A stretch of DNA of 35,040 bases from Bacteroidales bacterium (GCA_019038645.1 JAHOYT010000037.1:1-35040); one strand, 5' to 3'. Counted from the stretch's first letter, positions 23,815 to 32,741 are shown. Program-made: numbers and translations. The notes: generated from the sequence alone by a model not told the origin.

Positions 23815-25452
23815 TTATTCGTGATTATTCGTATAATCCGTAATAATCTGATTTCTTAAATCAAGAAACATTTTCGTAACATCATTCATTAATCCGTTTG
23901 AATAATTTGTTAAATATTCCTGAGCAGCCTTTGGACTTTTCTTATATAATTTTTTTGCTTCATCCTCTATTGCTTTTTGATTTTCAAACATCTTAGCTTC
24001 AAAAGGAGTTCTAACTTTTCTTACATCTTCAGCAATTGGTTGAAATTTAAGATTGGCAAGATTATCAACAAAATCAATTGCCCATCGCGCTGATTTCTCA
24101 TCGTATTTATCCGGATCATAAATATTATAAGTTTCAGCAACAGATAAATTCCCGGCATAAATAGGTACATAAGGACTAAAGTATGGATTATCAAGATATA
24201 CCCAATAAACTCCGCCAATTTCGTCAGGTAACCAATCCCGAAGCTGAAGAACCATTCCGTAATGTCCGCGATGACGCGCGACCGGACGACGATAAGTAAT
24301 TTTTAATAGCTTTCGTAAATCACTGCTCGGGAATGGAGTTGCTAAAGGACTTTTTGCGTAACCACCTTTTCCGTCAGGTACGAGCCAGTTTGGATCATAA
24401 GTCATATCGTAGATTGTACCTTCATAGGTTGAACGCTGGAAAGCAATTACATCCTGAACTGATATTTTCTCTTCAGGTACAACTGAGAATGGATAAATTG
24501 AAACAGGTTCTACAATTTGGAAATATGGCTGAATTCCTTTATAAGGATTTTCGTTTGGAAAACGATCAGGCCATTCTTTTAAATTTGGAACAAAAGTTTG
24601 GTGAAATAGCCAGAATCTGCTTGTTGCATATTCAACAGGTAATGGAGTATAAGCATCCTGCCAAATAAAAGGTATTCCTGATGTTGGATCGTACCATCCT
24701 CTATCAATAGCTTCCTGCATGTAATTATCGGAAACCATGAAATTATCTTTGTCGTTGGCATCAATTTGTTTAATTATGCTCCAGTTTGGAATCATAGTAG
24801 CCTGATCTTCAGGTAATCGTTGCGCAGCCCATATTGCTCCGGGTTTACCACTTTCCGGGTTCCAGCCTTTGCCAGTTCCGAAAACTTCAAAAACCCAGAT
24901 TTCTTCTGTATCGGCTATAACAAGCGTTTCAGATCCATCACCACTTGATGGTAAAAAGCCGTATTTAATCATTAAGTCGCCGATAAACTGAACTGCTTCT
25001 CTGGCATTTTTATAGCGCTGTAAAGCAAAAATTTGTGCTTGCTCAATGGTCATTATTTGTTTTCCGTTTTCACGGGTACAAGTAAGTTCTTCTCTTTGAG
25101 CAGTTGTGCTTTCTCCAATACCAAGCTGAAATTCATTTACATGTGAATAGGCTGATTGGAAATACTTAAATGTTTTTTCAACCTGTGGAATATATCCTAA
25201 TATTATTCCATCGTCATTTAAATCACGGTCTGCATCCTGAATTCCCCAATAAACGGCAGTTTTTTCGCCTGGTTTAAAAGTTTGTGCCGGAACAACAAAT
25301 ATTCTTGAATCAGGTCCTGTATCGGTATGTGAAATAATATTTGAACCATCGGCTGATGCTTTTTTCCCAACAACAATTATGGTACATGCGATAGCACTGT
25401 ATTGATATCCAAGTGTAAAGATTATTAGAATTGATAAAATTTTTCGTAACAT
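23815..25452 (-). CDS. C69-family dipeptidase (PepD-like), exported
   Basis: 545 residues from ATG 25452. An in-frame upstream start at 25500 overlaps the previous gene and spoils the signal peptide. The signal sequence 'MLRKILSILIIFTLGYQ' leads directly to 'ACTIIVVGKKASADGS', in which Cys23 would become the N-terminal nucleophile of an Ntn-hydrolase after processing, as in family C69. Other family segments include 'SHTDTGPDSR', 'IGESTTAQREEL', 'GDGSETLVIADTEEIWVFEV' and 'RHRGHYGMVLQL'. It hydrolyses dipeptides, probably in the periplasm. Its place at the end of an operon with Xaa-Pro aminopeptidase and hydroxyproline dehydratases suggests it helps release hydroxyproline-containing dipeptides, which is inference. 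Confidence 0.88.
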   Translation of the reverse strand: MLRKILSILIIFTLGYQYSAIACTIIVVGKKASADGSNIISHTDTGPDSRIFVVPAQTFKPGEKTAVYWGIQDADRDLNDDGIILGYIPQVEKTFKYFQSAYSHVNEFQLGIGESTTAQREELTCTRENGKQIMTIEQAQIFALQRYKNAREAVQFIGDLMIKYGFLPSSGDGSETLVIADTEEIWVFEVFGTGKGWNPESGKPGAIWAAQRLPEDQATMIPNWSIIKQIDANDKDNFMVSDNYMQEAIDRGWYDPTSGIPFIWQDAYTPLPVEYATSRFWLFHQTFVPNLKEWPDRFPNENPYKGIQPYFQIVEPVSIYPFSVVPEEKISVQDVIAFQRSTYEGTIYDMTYDPNWLVPDGKGGYAKSPLATPFPSSDLRKLLKITYRRPVARHRGHYGMVLQLRDWLPDEIGGVYWVYLDNPYFSPYVPIYAGNLSVAETYNIYDPDKYDEKSARWAIDFVDNLANLKFQPIAEDVRKVRTPFEAKMFENQKAIEDEAKKLYKKSPKAAQEYLTNYSNGLMNDVTKMFLDLRNQIITDYTNNHE

Positions 25453-25480
25453 ATTATTTGTTTTTAATTGATTTCTAAAA

Positions 25481-26524
25481 TTATCTAAATATAAAACCAT
25501 TTTTTAAAGGATCGTTAGGATCGAAATAAAATTCATTTTGTCCGGTAATAAATGCTGTTCCTGTAACTTCAGGAATAACTGCTTTGTGTGGGCCGAATTC
25601 AGTTGTTTCGTGAACACTAACATCCATTGTGCTTCCCAGGATGCTTTCAATGGTTATTTTTTCACTGGGTTTTAATTCATTTTTAGCATGATACAAAGCT
25701 GCCCTTGCGCTTACTCCCGAGCCGGTAGCTGACCTGTCTAATTCTCCTTCAGCAAATATGCAAACATTTCGGCTGTGATTTCCTGGATTTTTTGCTTTTC
25801 CTGTAAAAATAGTTCCATACAAAAAACTTAAATCTTCCTCGTAAGGATGTTTTATTTCAAAATTATCCATTATTGCATATTTAATTTTTCTGCCATAATC
25901 GATAAGTCTGGAATAATCCGATTCATCCAATTTTAAACCTAATTCATCTGCATCACAAAATGCATAAAAAGCTCCACCATAAGCAATGTCAAATTTAGCT
26001 TTGCCAATTTCAGGAATATCAACTTCCTGATCTTTCAAATAAAGAAACGATGGTACGTTTTTAAAAGATACTTTTTGAACTATACCGTTTTCACGGAAAG
26101 CTTTCACGTAAATTTTTCCTGGCGGTGCATTTATAATTAATTCTGGTTCGTTTCCTTCTTTTTGGATCATTCCTGTGTCTAAAACCAGTTTGGTTAATGC
26201 AATAATGGCATGACCACACATGGTGCTGTAACCTTCGTTGTGTAAAAAGAAAGTTCCAAAATCTGCATCATCTGTTGTAGATTCTGTTATAATTGCACCA
26301 TACATGTCAGCATGGCCGCGTGGCTCCAATAGAGTTCCGGTTCTTATATAATCGTAGTTATCTCTGAAATATCTTCTCTTTTCAAGAATAGCAGAACCTT
26401 TTATTTCGGGCAAGCCATCTGTATAAACTCTTAATGGTTCACCTCCGGTATGCAAATCAATGGTTTTAATTTTCAACCAGTCTTTGGGTGGATTCCAGTT
26501 CCAATTTTTGAGAGTGCTGTTCAT
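25481..26524 (-). CDS. Proline racemase-superfamily enzyme, probable trans-3-hydroxy-L-proline dehydratase
   Basis: 347 residues. The fold is that of the proline racemase family, with the first active-site motif 'MCGHAIIAL' (Cys103). In the second motif, 'DRSATGSGVSARAALYH', Thr267 replaces the second Cys used by proline racemase and 4-hydroxyproline epimerase. Cys/Thr pairs are known in trans-3-hydroxy-L-proline dehydratases (EC 4.2.1.77), which remove water to give a pyrroline-2-carboxylate. The N-terminus 'IKTIDLHTGGEPLRV' and 'GHADMYGA' also fit that group. Its operon with a trans-4-hydroxyproline dehydratase and peptidases supports collagen-type hydroxyproline use. 4-hydroxyproline 2-epimerase activity is less likely because of the Thr. 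Confidence 0.85.
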   Translation of the reverse strand: MNSTLKNWNWNPPKDWLKIKTIDLHTGGEPLRVYTDGLPEIKGSAILEKRRYFRDNYDYIRTGTLLEPRGHADMYGAIITESTTDDADFGTFFLHNEGYSTMCGHAIIALTKLVLDTGMIQKEGNEPELIINAPPGKIYVKAFRENGIVQKVSFKNVPSFLYLKDQEVDIPEIGKAKFDIAYGGAFYAFCDADELGLKLDESDYSRLIDYGRKIKYAIMDNFEIKHPYEEDLSFLYGTIFTGKAKNPGNHSRNVCIFAEGELDRSATGSGVSARAALYHAKNELKPSEKITIESILGSTMDVSVHETTEFGPHKAVIPEVTGTAFITGQNEFYFDPNDPLKNGFIFR

Positions 26525-26548
26525 ATTCTTTTATTTTCATATTTATAA

Positions 26549-26602
26549 TGTCACTCTGAGCTTGTCAAGGAGTGCTGTCATACTTCGACAGGCTCAGTAT
26601 GA
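26549..26602. repeat. REP-like palindromic intergenic element (copy 2)
   Basis: GTCACTCTGAGCTTGTCAAG pairs with CTTCGACAGGCTCAGTATGAC across a short centre, forming a long imperfect hairpin. It interrupts the operon between the Xaa-Pro aminopeptidase gene and the racemase-family gene and could lower downstream expression. It shares the 'CTGAGC' core with the copy at 14920. Confidence 0.75.
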
Positions 26603-26611
26603 CTTATTTTT

Positions 26612-28003
26612 CTAGAATGCTTTAGCTCTTTCATTTTCCACATCCTCAATAGATTTTGCGAGAGGCTTACCAAGAATTTTATAGCCTGTTTCAGTGATTA
26701 AAATATCTTCTTCGTTTCGGGTACCACCAAAATCTTTATACTCTTCAATTTTGTTATAATTTATAAATTCACTGAATTTATGTTGTGATTTCCACAGATC
26801 AATTAATTCTGGTATAAAATATATTCCTGGTTCGATAGTAAGTACATATCCTGGCTGTAATTCACGACCTAATCTTAATGATTTTAATCCAAATAAAGTG
26901 CTTTTTGGCTGACCTGCATAACCCACATATTGTTCTCCAAGATTTTCCATATCATGAACATCCAGTCCCATTAAATGTCCTGTTCCACAAGGGAAAAATA
27001 AGGCATGTGCTCCTGCATGAATAGCTTCTTCTGTATTTCCCTTTGTAAAACCAAGATCTTTTAATCCGTTAAAAATAGTTCGGGCAGCTGTAAAATGAAT
27101 TTCTTTAAAATTAATTCCGGGTTTCAGAGCTTCTATGGCTGCATTATGTCCATTTAAAGCAATTTGATAAATTTCTTTTTGTTGTTCTGTAAATTTTTTT
27201 GATATCGGAAATGTACTTGACATATCACCTGCATAATGAAGCTTGTTTTCAGCTCCGGCATCAAGTAAAAACAAATCACCTTCTTTTGTGGTATTACCAT
27301 GATAATGATTATGTAGAGTTTGCCCGTTAATTGTTGCAATAATTGGGAATGAAATATCTCCACCGGCCGCCTGCGCAACTTCATGAACTTTAGCTGCTAC
27401 CTGAGCTTCACTCATACCTGGTTTTGCATAACGCATTGCTGCAAGGTGCATATCCGTAGTTACACTTACAACCTGTTCCAGTTGCTCAATTTCTTCGGCA
27501 GACTTAATATTTCGTTGTTCCCCAATTGCTACAATTAAATCTGCTGATGCAGACATATTGGTTTCATTTATTGGAATATTTAACCAATTATAAAGTTTAA
27601 TTTGATGTTCAGGTCTGTAAGTAGGTAAAAAATGAATTTTACGATTTTTATTTTTTGCAGATTTTATAAAATCCAGCAATTCTTTCATTTGACCTGTGTG
27701 TTGAATTCCGGCCTTTTCACTACGTTCTTTAATTGTTGGTTGAGAACCCATCCAAACAATATGATCAATTGTTAAATCATCTCCGAAAATAGAGTCTTTA
27801 TCTTCATCTAAATCAATTACACCCAATAATCCCGGATAATCTAATCCAAAATAATAAAGGAACGTACTATCTTGTCTAAAATGATATGTATTGTCAAGAT
27901 AGTTCATTGAGCTTTCTTCGTTTCCCGGGAAAAGTAAAATGCCTGAATCAAATTGACTTTTTAATTGTTTGCGCCTGTTAATATAAGTTTCTTTACTAAA
28001 CAT
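26612..28003 (-). CDS. pepP: Xaa-Pro aminopeptidase (M24B family)
   Basis: 463 residues. An N-terminal creatinase/AMP_N domain (about 1-150, 'INRRKQLKSQFDSGILLFPG') is followed by a pita-bread catalytic domain. The five metal ligands are visible: Asp in 'LLDAGAEN', Asp in 'YAGDMSSTFP', His in 'GTGHLMGLDVHD', Glu in 'LTIEPGIYF', and Glu in 'GGTRNEEDILIT'. It removes N-terminal residues preceding proline or hydroxyproline and needs two divalent metal ions, often Mn2+. No signal peptide, so cytoplasmic. It lies 17 bp after the hydroxyproline dehydratase gene, fitting a role in freeing hydroxyproline from imported peptides. Confidence 0.93.
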   Translation of the reverse strand: MFSKETYINRRKQLKSQFDSGILLFPGNEESSMNYLDNTYHFRQDSTFLYYFGLDYPGLLGVIDLDEDKDSIFGDDLTIDHIVWMGSQPTIKERSEKAGIQHTGQMKELLDFIKSAKNKNRKIHFLPTYRPEHQIKLYNWLNIPINETNMSASADLIVAIGEQRNIKSAEEIEQLEQVVSVTTDMHLAAMRYAKPGMSEAQVAAKVHEVAQAAGGDISFPIIATINGQTLHNHYHGNTTKEGDLFLLDAGAENKLHYAGDMSSTFPISKKFTEQQKEIYQIALNGHNAAIEALKPGINFKEIHFTAARTIFNGLKDLGFTKGNTEEAIHAGAHALFFPCGTGHLMGLDVHDMENLGEQYVGYAGQPKSTLFGLKSLRLGRELQPGYVLTIEPGIYFIPELIDLWKSQHKFSEFINYNKIEEYKDFGGTRNEEDILITETGYKILGKPLAKSIEDVENERAKAF

Positions 28004-28020
28004 GATATTGTATTTTTAAT

Positions 28021-30384
28021 TTAGATTTCTTCGTGTTCTGTTCTTCTGATAATTTCATTTTGTAAACTTTCGCCCAAATCGTTGAAATAATCACTGTATC
28101 CGGCAACTCTAACAATTAAATCTGTATGTTTTTCAGGATGTTTTTGTGCATTACGAAGTGTTTTTGCACTTACAACATTAAACTGAATATGATGTCCGTC
28201 CATTCTGAAATAACTTCTAACCAAATGCGAAAGCTTAGTTATGCTCTGATCATCTTTAAAGAACGATGGTGAAAATTTCTGATTCAATAAGGTACCACCG
28301 GTTTTAATATGATCGATCTTTGCTGCTGATTTTAAAACTGCAGTTGGACCTTTTTTATCTGCTCCCTGGAAAGGACTAATTCCTTCAGATAGTGGTTCGA
28401 AAGCTTTTCGTCCATCAGGTGTTGCTTTCATAACACTTCCGAAATATACATGGCTTGTTGTAGGTAACATATTAATTCTGAATTTCCCGCCTCGGTATGT
28501 TGGTTTGTTATTAATAGCATCATAAAAAATATTGAAAACTTCTACTGCCAAAGAATCAACATAATCATCGTCGTTTCCATACTTTGGAGTTTCATAAATC
28601 AGGTCATGACGTAATTGATTATATCCTTCGAAATTATATTCCATTGCTTTTAGAAGATCACTCAAGGTAAAATTCTTATGATCGAAAACATTGTATTTGA
28701 TTGATGCTAAATTATCGGTAATACTTCCCAGTCCGACACCCTGAACATAACTGGTATTGTAACGTGCTCCACCAGCATTGTAATCGATTCCATTTGAAAT
28801 ACAATCATCAATAATTAATGATAAAAATGGGACAGGAAGTTGCTCTGCATAAAGTTTTCCAATTATATTATTCCCCTTTAATTTAATATCAGCAAAGTAG
28901 TTAAGCTGCTTTTTATAGGCTTCGGTTAACTCATTAATACTTTTGAAATAACGGGGATCACCTGTTTTAATTCCTGTTTCTTTTTCAGTTCGGGGATCAA
29001 TTCCATTATGCAAAGTTATTTCAAGAATTTTATTCAGGTTAAAATAACCGGTGAGAATGTAGCTTTCAGTACCAAAAGCTCCGGTTTCAACACATCCGCT
29101 TGCTCCTCCATTTCTGGCATCGATTAAATTTTTTCCTTGATTTACCAATTCCTTAATAATAGCATCGGTATTAAAAAATGAGGGCTGTCCAAATCCTGTT
29201 TTGGAAATTTTTATTGCACGTTGAACAAAACTGTCAGGATTCTTTTTGCTAATTTGAACCATAGAACCTGGTTGAAGAATCCTCATTTCTTCAATTACAT
29301 CTAAAAGGATATAGGTTAATTCATTTACAGCATCTGTTCCATCTTCTTTAACTCCTCCTAAATTGATTAATGTAAAATCGGTGTATGTGTTACTTTCCAG
29401 GGCTGTAACTCCCATTTTTGGTGGTGACGGATGATTGTTAAATTTAACCCAGAAAGCCTGCAATAATTCAATAGCTTTTTCTTTAGTAAGAGTTCCGTTT
29501 TCAATTTCCTGCTTATAAAATGGATATAAGTGCTGATCCAGTCTTCCCGGATTAAATGAGTCCCATGGATTTACTTCTGTAATAACTCCTAAATGAATAA
29601 ACCAGTAATGTTGAAGCATTTCGTGAAATGTTTCGGGAGCATTTGCCGGAACCTTTTTGCAAATACTTGCTAATTCGGTTAATTCTTCTTTTTGTTTTTC
29701 GTCTCTTTCCAGTTCTGCTAAATTATTTAAAGCCAGTGAATGTCTGTGAGCAAATGCAATGATTGAATCAGCAGCAATTTCCATTGCTTTAAGCTCTTCT
29801 ATTTTATCTAAAGTTTTTGGATCATTAGAAGATTTATGTTTTGCTATGGATTCCTGAATTTCTTTTTTCAAATCCAGCATACCTTGTTGGAAAATCTTTT
29901 TACCGGCAACTGTGTGCCCAGGAGCCCGTTGTTCCTGAAATTCTGTAAAAACGCCAGCTTCATAGGCAGCTTTCCATTCATTTGGAAGTTGGGCAAAAAT
30001 TTTATCTCGTTGCGAGTTTTTATTCCAGAAAGGAATTATTTCCTTTTCATAAATTTCTTTGGTTTGGTCATCAACCCTAAACCAGACTTTTGGCCTTGTA
30101 TCCAGAATATCTAAATCCTGTAATGAATGTAAACTTACTTCAGGGTAGGTTGGAGTTTCTTTTGGTGAAGGACCACGTTCACCGACAATTAGTTCGTTAT
30201 CGTTTATGCAAATTTTCTTGTTTTCGAGAATATATTTAAAAGTCATTGCCCGTTTCACGGGAATTGAAACCTGGTTAGCAATATCACTTTTATAAAATTC
30301 GGTAACAAGAATAGCCCTTTCCGGTGATAATTTATTTACAGCAGTTAAGCTTTGATTTCGTAGTTTTTTTATTCGGGAGTTCAT
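28021..30384 (-). CDS. hypD: Glycyl-radical trans-4-hydroxy-L-proline dehydratase (HypD)
   Basis: 787 residues from ATG 30384 (an upstream in-frame TTG at 30396 is less likely), nearly the length of characterised HypD. It has the glycyl-radical motif 'VRVAGYSDYF' (Gly about 762), the thiyl-radical Cys in 'GASGCVETGAFG' (Cys431) with the general-base Glu433, and the 'NPWDSFNPGRLDQHLYP' segment that holds an active-site Asp. The C-terminal 'RTEHEE' also fits HypD. HypD dehydrates trans-4-hydroxyproline to 1-pyrroline-5-carboxylate without oxygen; the product is then reduced to proline or oxidised. The neighbouring activase, Xaa-Pro aminopeptidase and trans-3-hydroxyproline dehydratase strengthen the call over other glycyl-radical dehydratases (glycerol, propanediol). 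Confidence 0.9.
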   Translation of the reverse strand: MNSRIKKLRNQSLTAVNKLSPERAILVTEFYKSDIANQVSIPVKRAMTFKYILENKKICINDNELIVGERGPSPKETPTYPEVSLHSLQDLDILDTRPKVWFRVDDQTKEIYEKEIIPFWNKNSQRDKIFAQLPNEWKAAYEAGVFTEFQEQRAPGHTVAGKKIFQQGMLDLKKEIQESIAKHKSSNDPKTLDKIEELKAMEIAADSIIAFAHRHSLALNNLAELERDEKQKEELTELASICKKVPANAPETFHEMLQHYWFIHLGVITEVNPWDSFNPGRLDQHLYPFYKQEIENGTLTKEKAIELLQAFWVKFNNHPSPPKMGVTALESNTYTDFTLINLGGVKEDGTDAVNELTYILLDVIEEMRILQPGSMVQISKKNPDSFVQRAIKISKTGFGQPSFFNTDAIIKELVNQGKNLIDARNGGASGCVETGAFGTESYILTGYFNLNKILEITLHNGIDPRTEKETGIKTGDPRYFKSINELTEAYKKQLNYFADIKLKGNNIIGKLYAEQLPVPFLSLIIDDCISNGIDYNAGGARYNTSYVQGVGLGSITDNLASIKYNVFDHKNFTLSDLLKAMEYNFEGYNQLRHDLIYETPKYGNDDDYVDSLAVEVFNIFYDAINNKPTYRGGKFRINMLPTTSHVYFGSVMKATPDGRKAFEPLSEGISPFQGADKKGPTAVLKSAAKIDHIKTGGTLLNQKFSPSFFKDDQSITKLSHLVRSYFRMDGHHIQFNVVSAKTLRNAQKHPEKHTDLIVRVAGYSDYFNDLGESLQNEIIRRTEHEEI

Positions 30385-30469
30385 AATAAAGTTCAAAGTT
30401 TCGGGTTGAATGTTTAAAGTTCAGGAATCATAATTTTTCATTATTAATTCTTAATTTTTAATTCAAATG

Positions 30470-31264
30470 TTATCCACCAATACCAACAATTAATCCTAAT
30501 GACTCAAATTCTAATTTTAACTTATTCATATCATCATCAGATAAAGGTTTGGTATTTTCCATTTTATTCTTCTTCTTAAATCTGGCGTACTTACCATTTG
30601 ATATATTGTGATATGGCAGTAAATCAACCTGGTTGATATTATTTAATGATTTAATAAAAGATTTTATTTCAGAGATATTCTTTTCGGTATCAGTAATTCC
30701 GGGAATTACCGGAAATCGCAAAATGACATTTTTATTATTTTGATCAAGCCATTTTAAGTTTTTTAAAATTTCATCGACAGGAATTCCTGTATATTTTTGA
30801 TGCAATTTGTTCTCAATTAACTTAATATCGAAAAGAAAAAGGTCGGTAGCTTCAGCGATTTTTTTAATTGTTTTTTCAGATGCAAAACCTGTTGTATCAA
30901 CGCAAGTATGAATTCCGTTTTGTGTGCATGTTTTTATGATTTCAAATAGAAAATCAGATTGCGTTAAAGGTTCGCCACCAGAAAAAGTTACACCGCCACC
31001 AGATTCTTCAAAGAAAATCTGATCTCCTGAAATTGTTTTATAAAGCTCATCAACAGAAATTTGATATCCGACGGTAACTTCTTTTTTGAATTCTTGTCCA
31101 TCAAGTTTGTTAATTCTGACAATTTTTTCAGGATTTACATCCTGACTTTCAGGATTATGACACCACCAACAACTTAAAGGACATCCTTTAAAAAATACAG
31201 TTTGTCGGATTCCCGGACCATCGTGTACAGCGAAGTGCTTGATATCGAATATTGTTCCGTTCAT
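30470..31264 (-). CDS. Glycyl-radical enzyme activase (radical SAM), probable HypD activase
   Basis: 264 residues from ATG 31264; the longer start at 31270 is TTG. The radical SAM motif is 'GCPLSCWWCHNPES' (CxxxCxxC), preceded by 'HDGPGIRQTVFFKG', typical of PflA-type activases, and followed by 'GGGVTFSGGEPLTQ', the SAM-binding GGE-type motif. It generates the glycyl radical on HypD by hydrogen abstraction with 5'-deoxyadenosyl. Unlike many activases of dehydratase-type glycyl radical enzymes, it shows no inserted ferredoxin-like domain with extra CxxC clusters between the SAM cluster and the GGE motif. It is first in the operon and hypD begins 86 bp downstream. Confidence 0.92.
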   Translation of the reverse strand: MNGTIFDIKHFAVHDGPGIRQTVFFKGCPLSCWWCHNPESQDVNPEKIVRINKLDGQEFKKEVTVGYQISVDELYKTISGDQIFFEESGGGVTFSGGEPLTQSDFLFEIIKTCTQNGIHTCVDTTGFASEKTIKKIAEATDLFLFDIKLIENKLHQKYTGIPVDEILKNLKWLDQNNKNVILRFPVIPGITDTEKNISEIKSFIKSLNNINQVDLLPYHNISNGKYARFKKKNKMENTKPLSDDDMNKLKLEFESLGLIVGIGG

Positions 31265-31513
31265 AAACAATTAATAATGAAAAATAAATAATTATTACTT
31301 AGTTGTGTTTAAGAAGTTATAAGCGAAGAATCACCAAATCCAGCATTCGAAAAGGCCTTTGCCAAAATTGTGGTATAAATTATTTGAACAGAATGGATTC
31401 ATATCAAACTTAATTAATACAAATATAGCACATCGTAAGGGTAAATGCTAATTACATTAGCCGAAAGCTTTTAGCAATATACAAAAGTTAAACTTGTTTG
31501 CCGCCATGAAGGA
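31265..31513. other. Intergenic region between hydE and the HypD-activase gene
   Basis: Holds a minus-strand -7-like TATATTTG (31427-31420) with no good -33. It also holds a stop-to-stop 22-codon stretch on the plus strand (31313-31378) reading 'EVISEESPNPAFEKAFAKIVV', whose composition looks protein-like and may be a gene fragment. Otherwise AT-rich and unremarkable. Confidence 0.4.
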
Positions 31514-32611
31514 TTAAACTAAACCTTGTTGTATTCTCTTGATATGATGTATTGAATCGCCCCATTCACTATAACCAATTTCATCACCGGTTATTCCTAT
31601 TCGTATTTCCATGCAGTTGGTACAGTCTGAAGCTTCTTCATCGGTACAGGGTTTGTTTTCGTATAGTTTGTAACTGTCGCGATACATTCCCGGAGTAACA
31701 TTAGGCATGATTATATTTGCTCCGACCTTAATAGCTTTCTCCCGTCCAATAGGATCAATTGCCTGCAAAGCCGTTGCTGCTGCAATATTAATATCTTTCA
31801 TTAAAATTCTTAAAAGAGAAATCATTTTTAAGCTTAAAGTAAAACGATCTTCAATGGACATTAGCAAATTATTATACTTGTATAATGGTGTGTCTTTATG
31901 TTCAATATAGGGTCCCATACCACACATATCAAGGTCAAATTCTTTCATAAAGAAAAGATCATCTGCTAAATCAGAGTAAGTTTGGAACGGTAATCCAATC
32001 ATCACACCTGTTCCTGTTTGATATCCTATTTTTTGTAATGATTTTAAACAAGCTAAACGTATTTCGAAATCATGCTTTTTGTTTTTGGGATGTAGCTTAT
32101 AATACAAATCAGGATTGGATGATTCAATACGTAATAAGTATCTGTGAGCTCCGCTTTCGAACCATTCTTTATAAACTTCATCGGGCTGTTCGCCTAATGA
32201 AATTGTAATACCCAATTCATTATTCGAGATCTCTTTTATTTGCTTTAAAAGATTGGATATACGTTTTGTGAACTTAGGTGATGAAATTTCTCCGGCCTGC
32301 AAAACAATTGAACCATATTTACTTTCATGAGCAAATTTAACAGCGTCTAAAATTTCAGCATCGGATATATCGTAACGTTCAGCTTTTTTATTATCGAGTC
32401 TGATTCCACAATAGTAGCAATTTTTACTGCATATATTCGACATTTCAATAAGTCCGCGATAATAGACTTTTTTACCAACGTATTCTGTTTTTACTTTGGC
32501 TGCATGTGTAAAAATTTTATTCCTATCTTCTTTGTTAGTTTGTAAAAGAGCTAAGATGTCTTGTTTGGAGAAATCAGTTTGTTTTAATATTTCGTCAATT
32601 GTTTTGCTCAT
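31514..32611 (-). CDS. hydE: [FeFe]-hydrogenase maturase HydE
   Basis: 365 residues, normal for HydE. Radical SAM cluster 'CSKNCYYCGIR' (Cys61, 65, 68) follows 'YRGLIEMSNI'. Family segments include 'GIRLDNKKAERYDISDAEIL', 'TISLGEQPDEVYKEW', 'HRYLLRIESSNPDLYYKLHP' and 'TGTGVMIGLPFQT'. Three C-terminal cysteines 'PCTDEEASDCTNC' correspond to the optional second cluster seen in some HydE proteins. HydE processes the cysteine-bound iron synthon made by HydG during H-cluster assembly. Biotin synthase and PylB are relatives, but HydE-specific segments and hydG in the same window make HydE clear. It is upstream of the HypD operon on the same strand, separated by 249 bp. Confidence 0.94.
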   Translation of the reverse strand: MSKTIDEILKQTDFSKQDILALLQTNKEDRNKIFTHAAKVKTEYVGKKVYYRGLIEMSNICSKNCYYCGIRLDNKKAERYDISDAEILDAVKFAHESKYGSIVLQAGEISSPKFTKRISNLLKQIKEISNNELGITISLGEQPDEVYKEWFESGAHRYLLRIESSNPDLYYKLHPKNKKHDFEIRLACLKSLQKIGYQTGTGVMIGLPFQTYSDLADDLFFMKEFDLDMCGMGPYIEHKDTPLYKYNNLLMSIEDRFTLSLKMISLLRILMKDINIAAATALQAIDPIGREKAIKVGANIIMPNVTPGMYRDSYKLYENKPCTDEEASDCTNCMEIRIGITGDEIGYSEWGDSIHHIKRIQQGLV

Positions 32612-32707
32612 AGAAATATAATTGTTAATTCGTTCACAAATGTAATAACATCAATTGAATAAAAATGCTTAATAAAAGACTTTTTTGTCTTATATTTTGT
32701 ATAACAT

Positions 32708-32741
32708 AAAAAATCCTGCTCAATACAATGAACAGGATTTT
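32708..32741 (-). terminator. Terminator downstream of the propeller-protein gene
   Basis: On the minus strand AAATCCTGTTC pairs with GAGCAGGATTT (10 of 11 pairs), followed by a T-rich tail (TTTTTATG). It begins 17 bp after the stop at 32758. Confidence 0.82.

Noticed and set aside
25481-26524. Proline racemase or 4-hydroxyproline epimerase
   Set aside because: The second catalytic Cys is replaced by Thr ('DRSATGSG'), which points to a dehydratase rather than a two-Cys racemase or epimerase.
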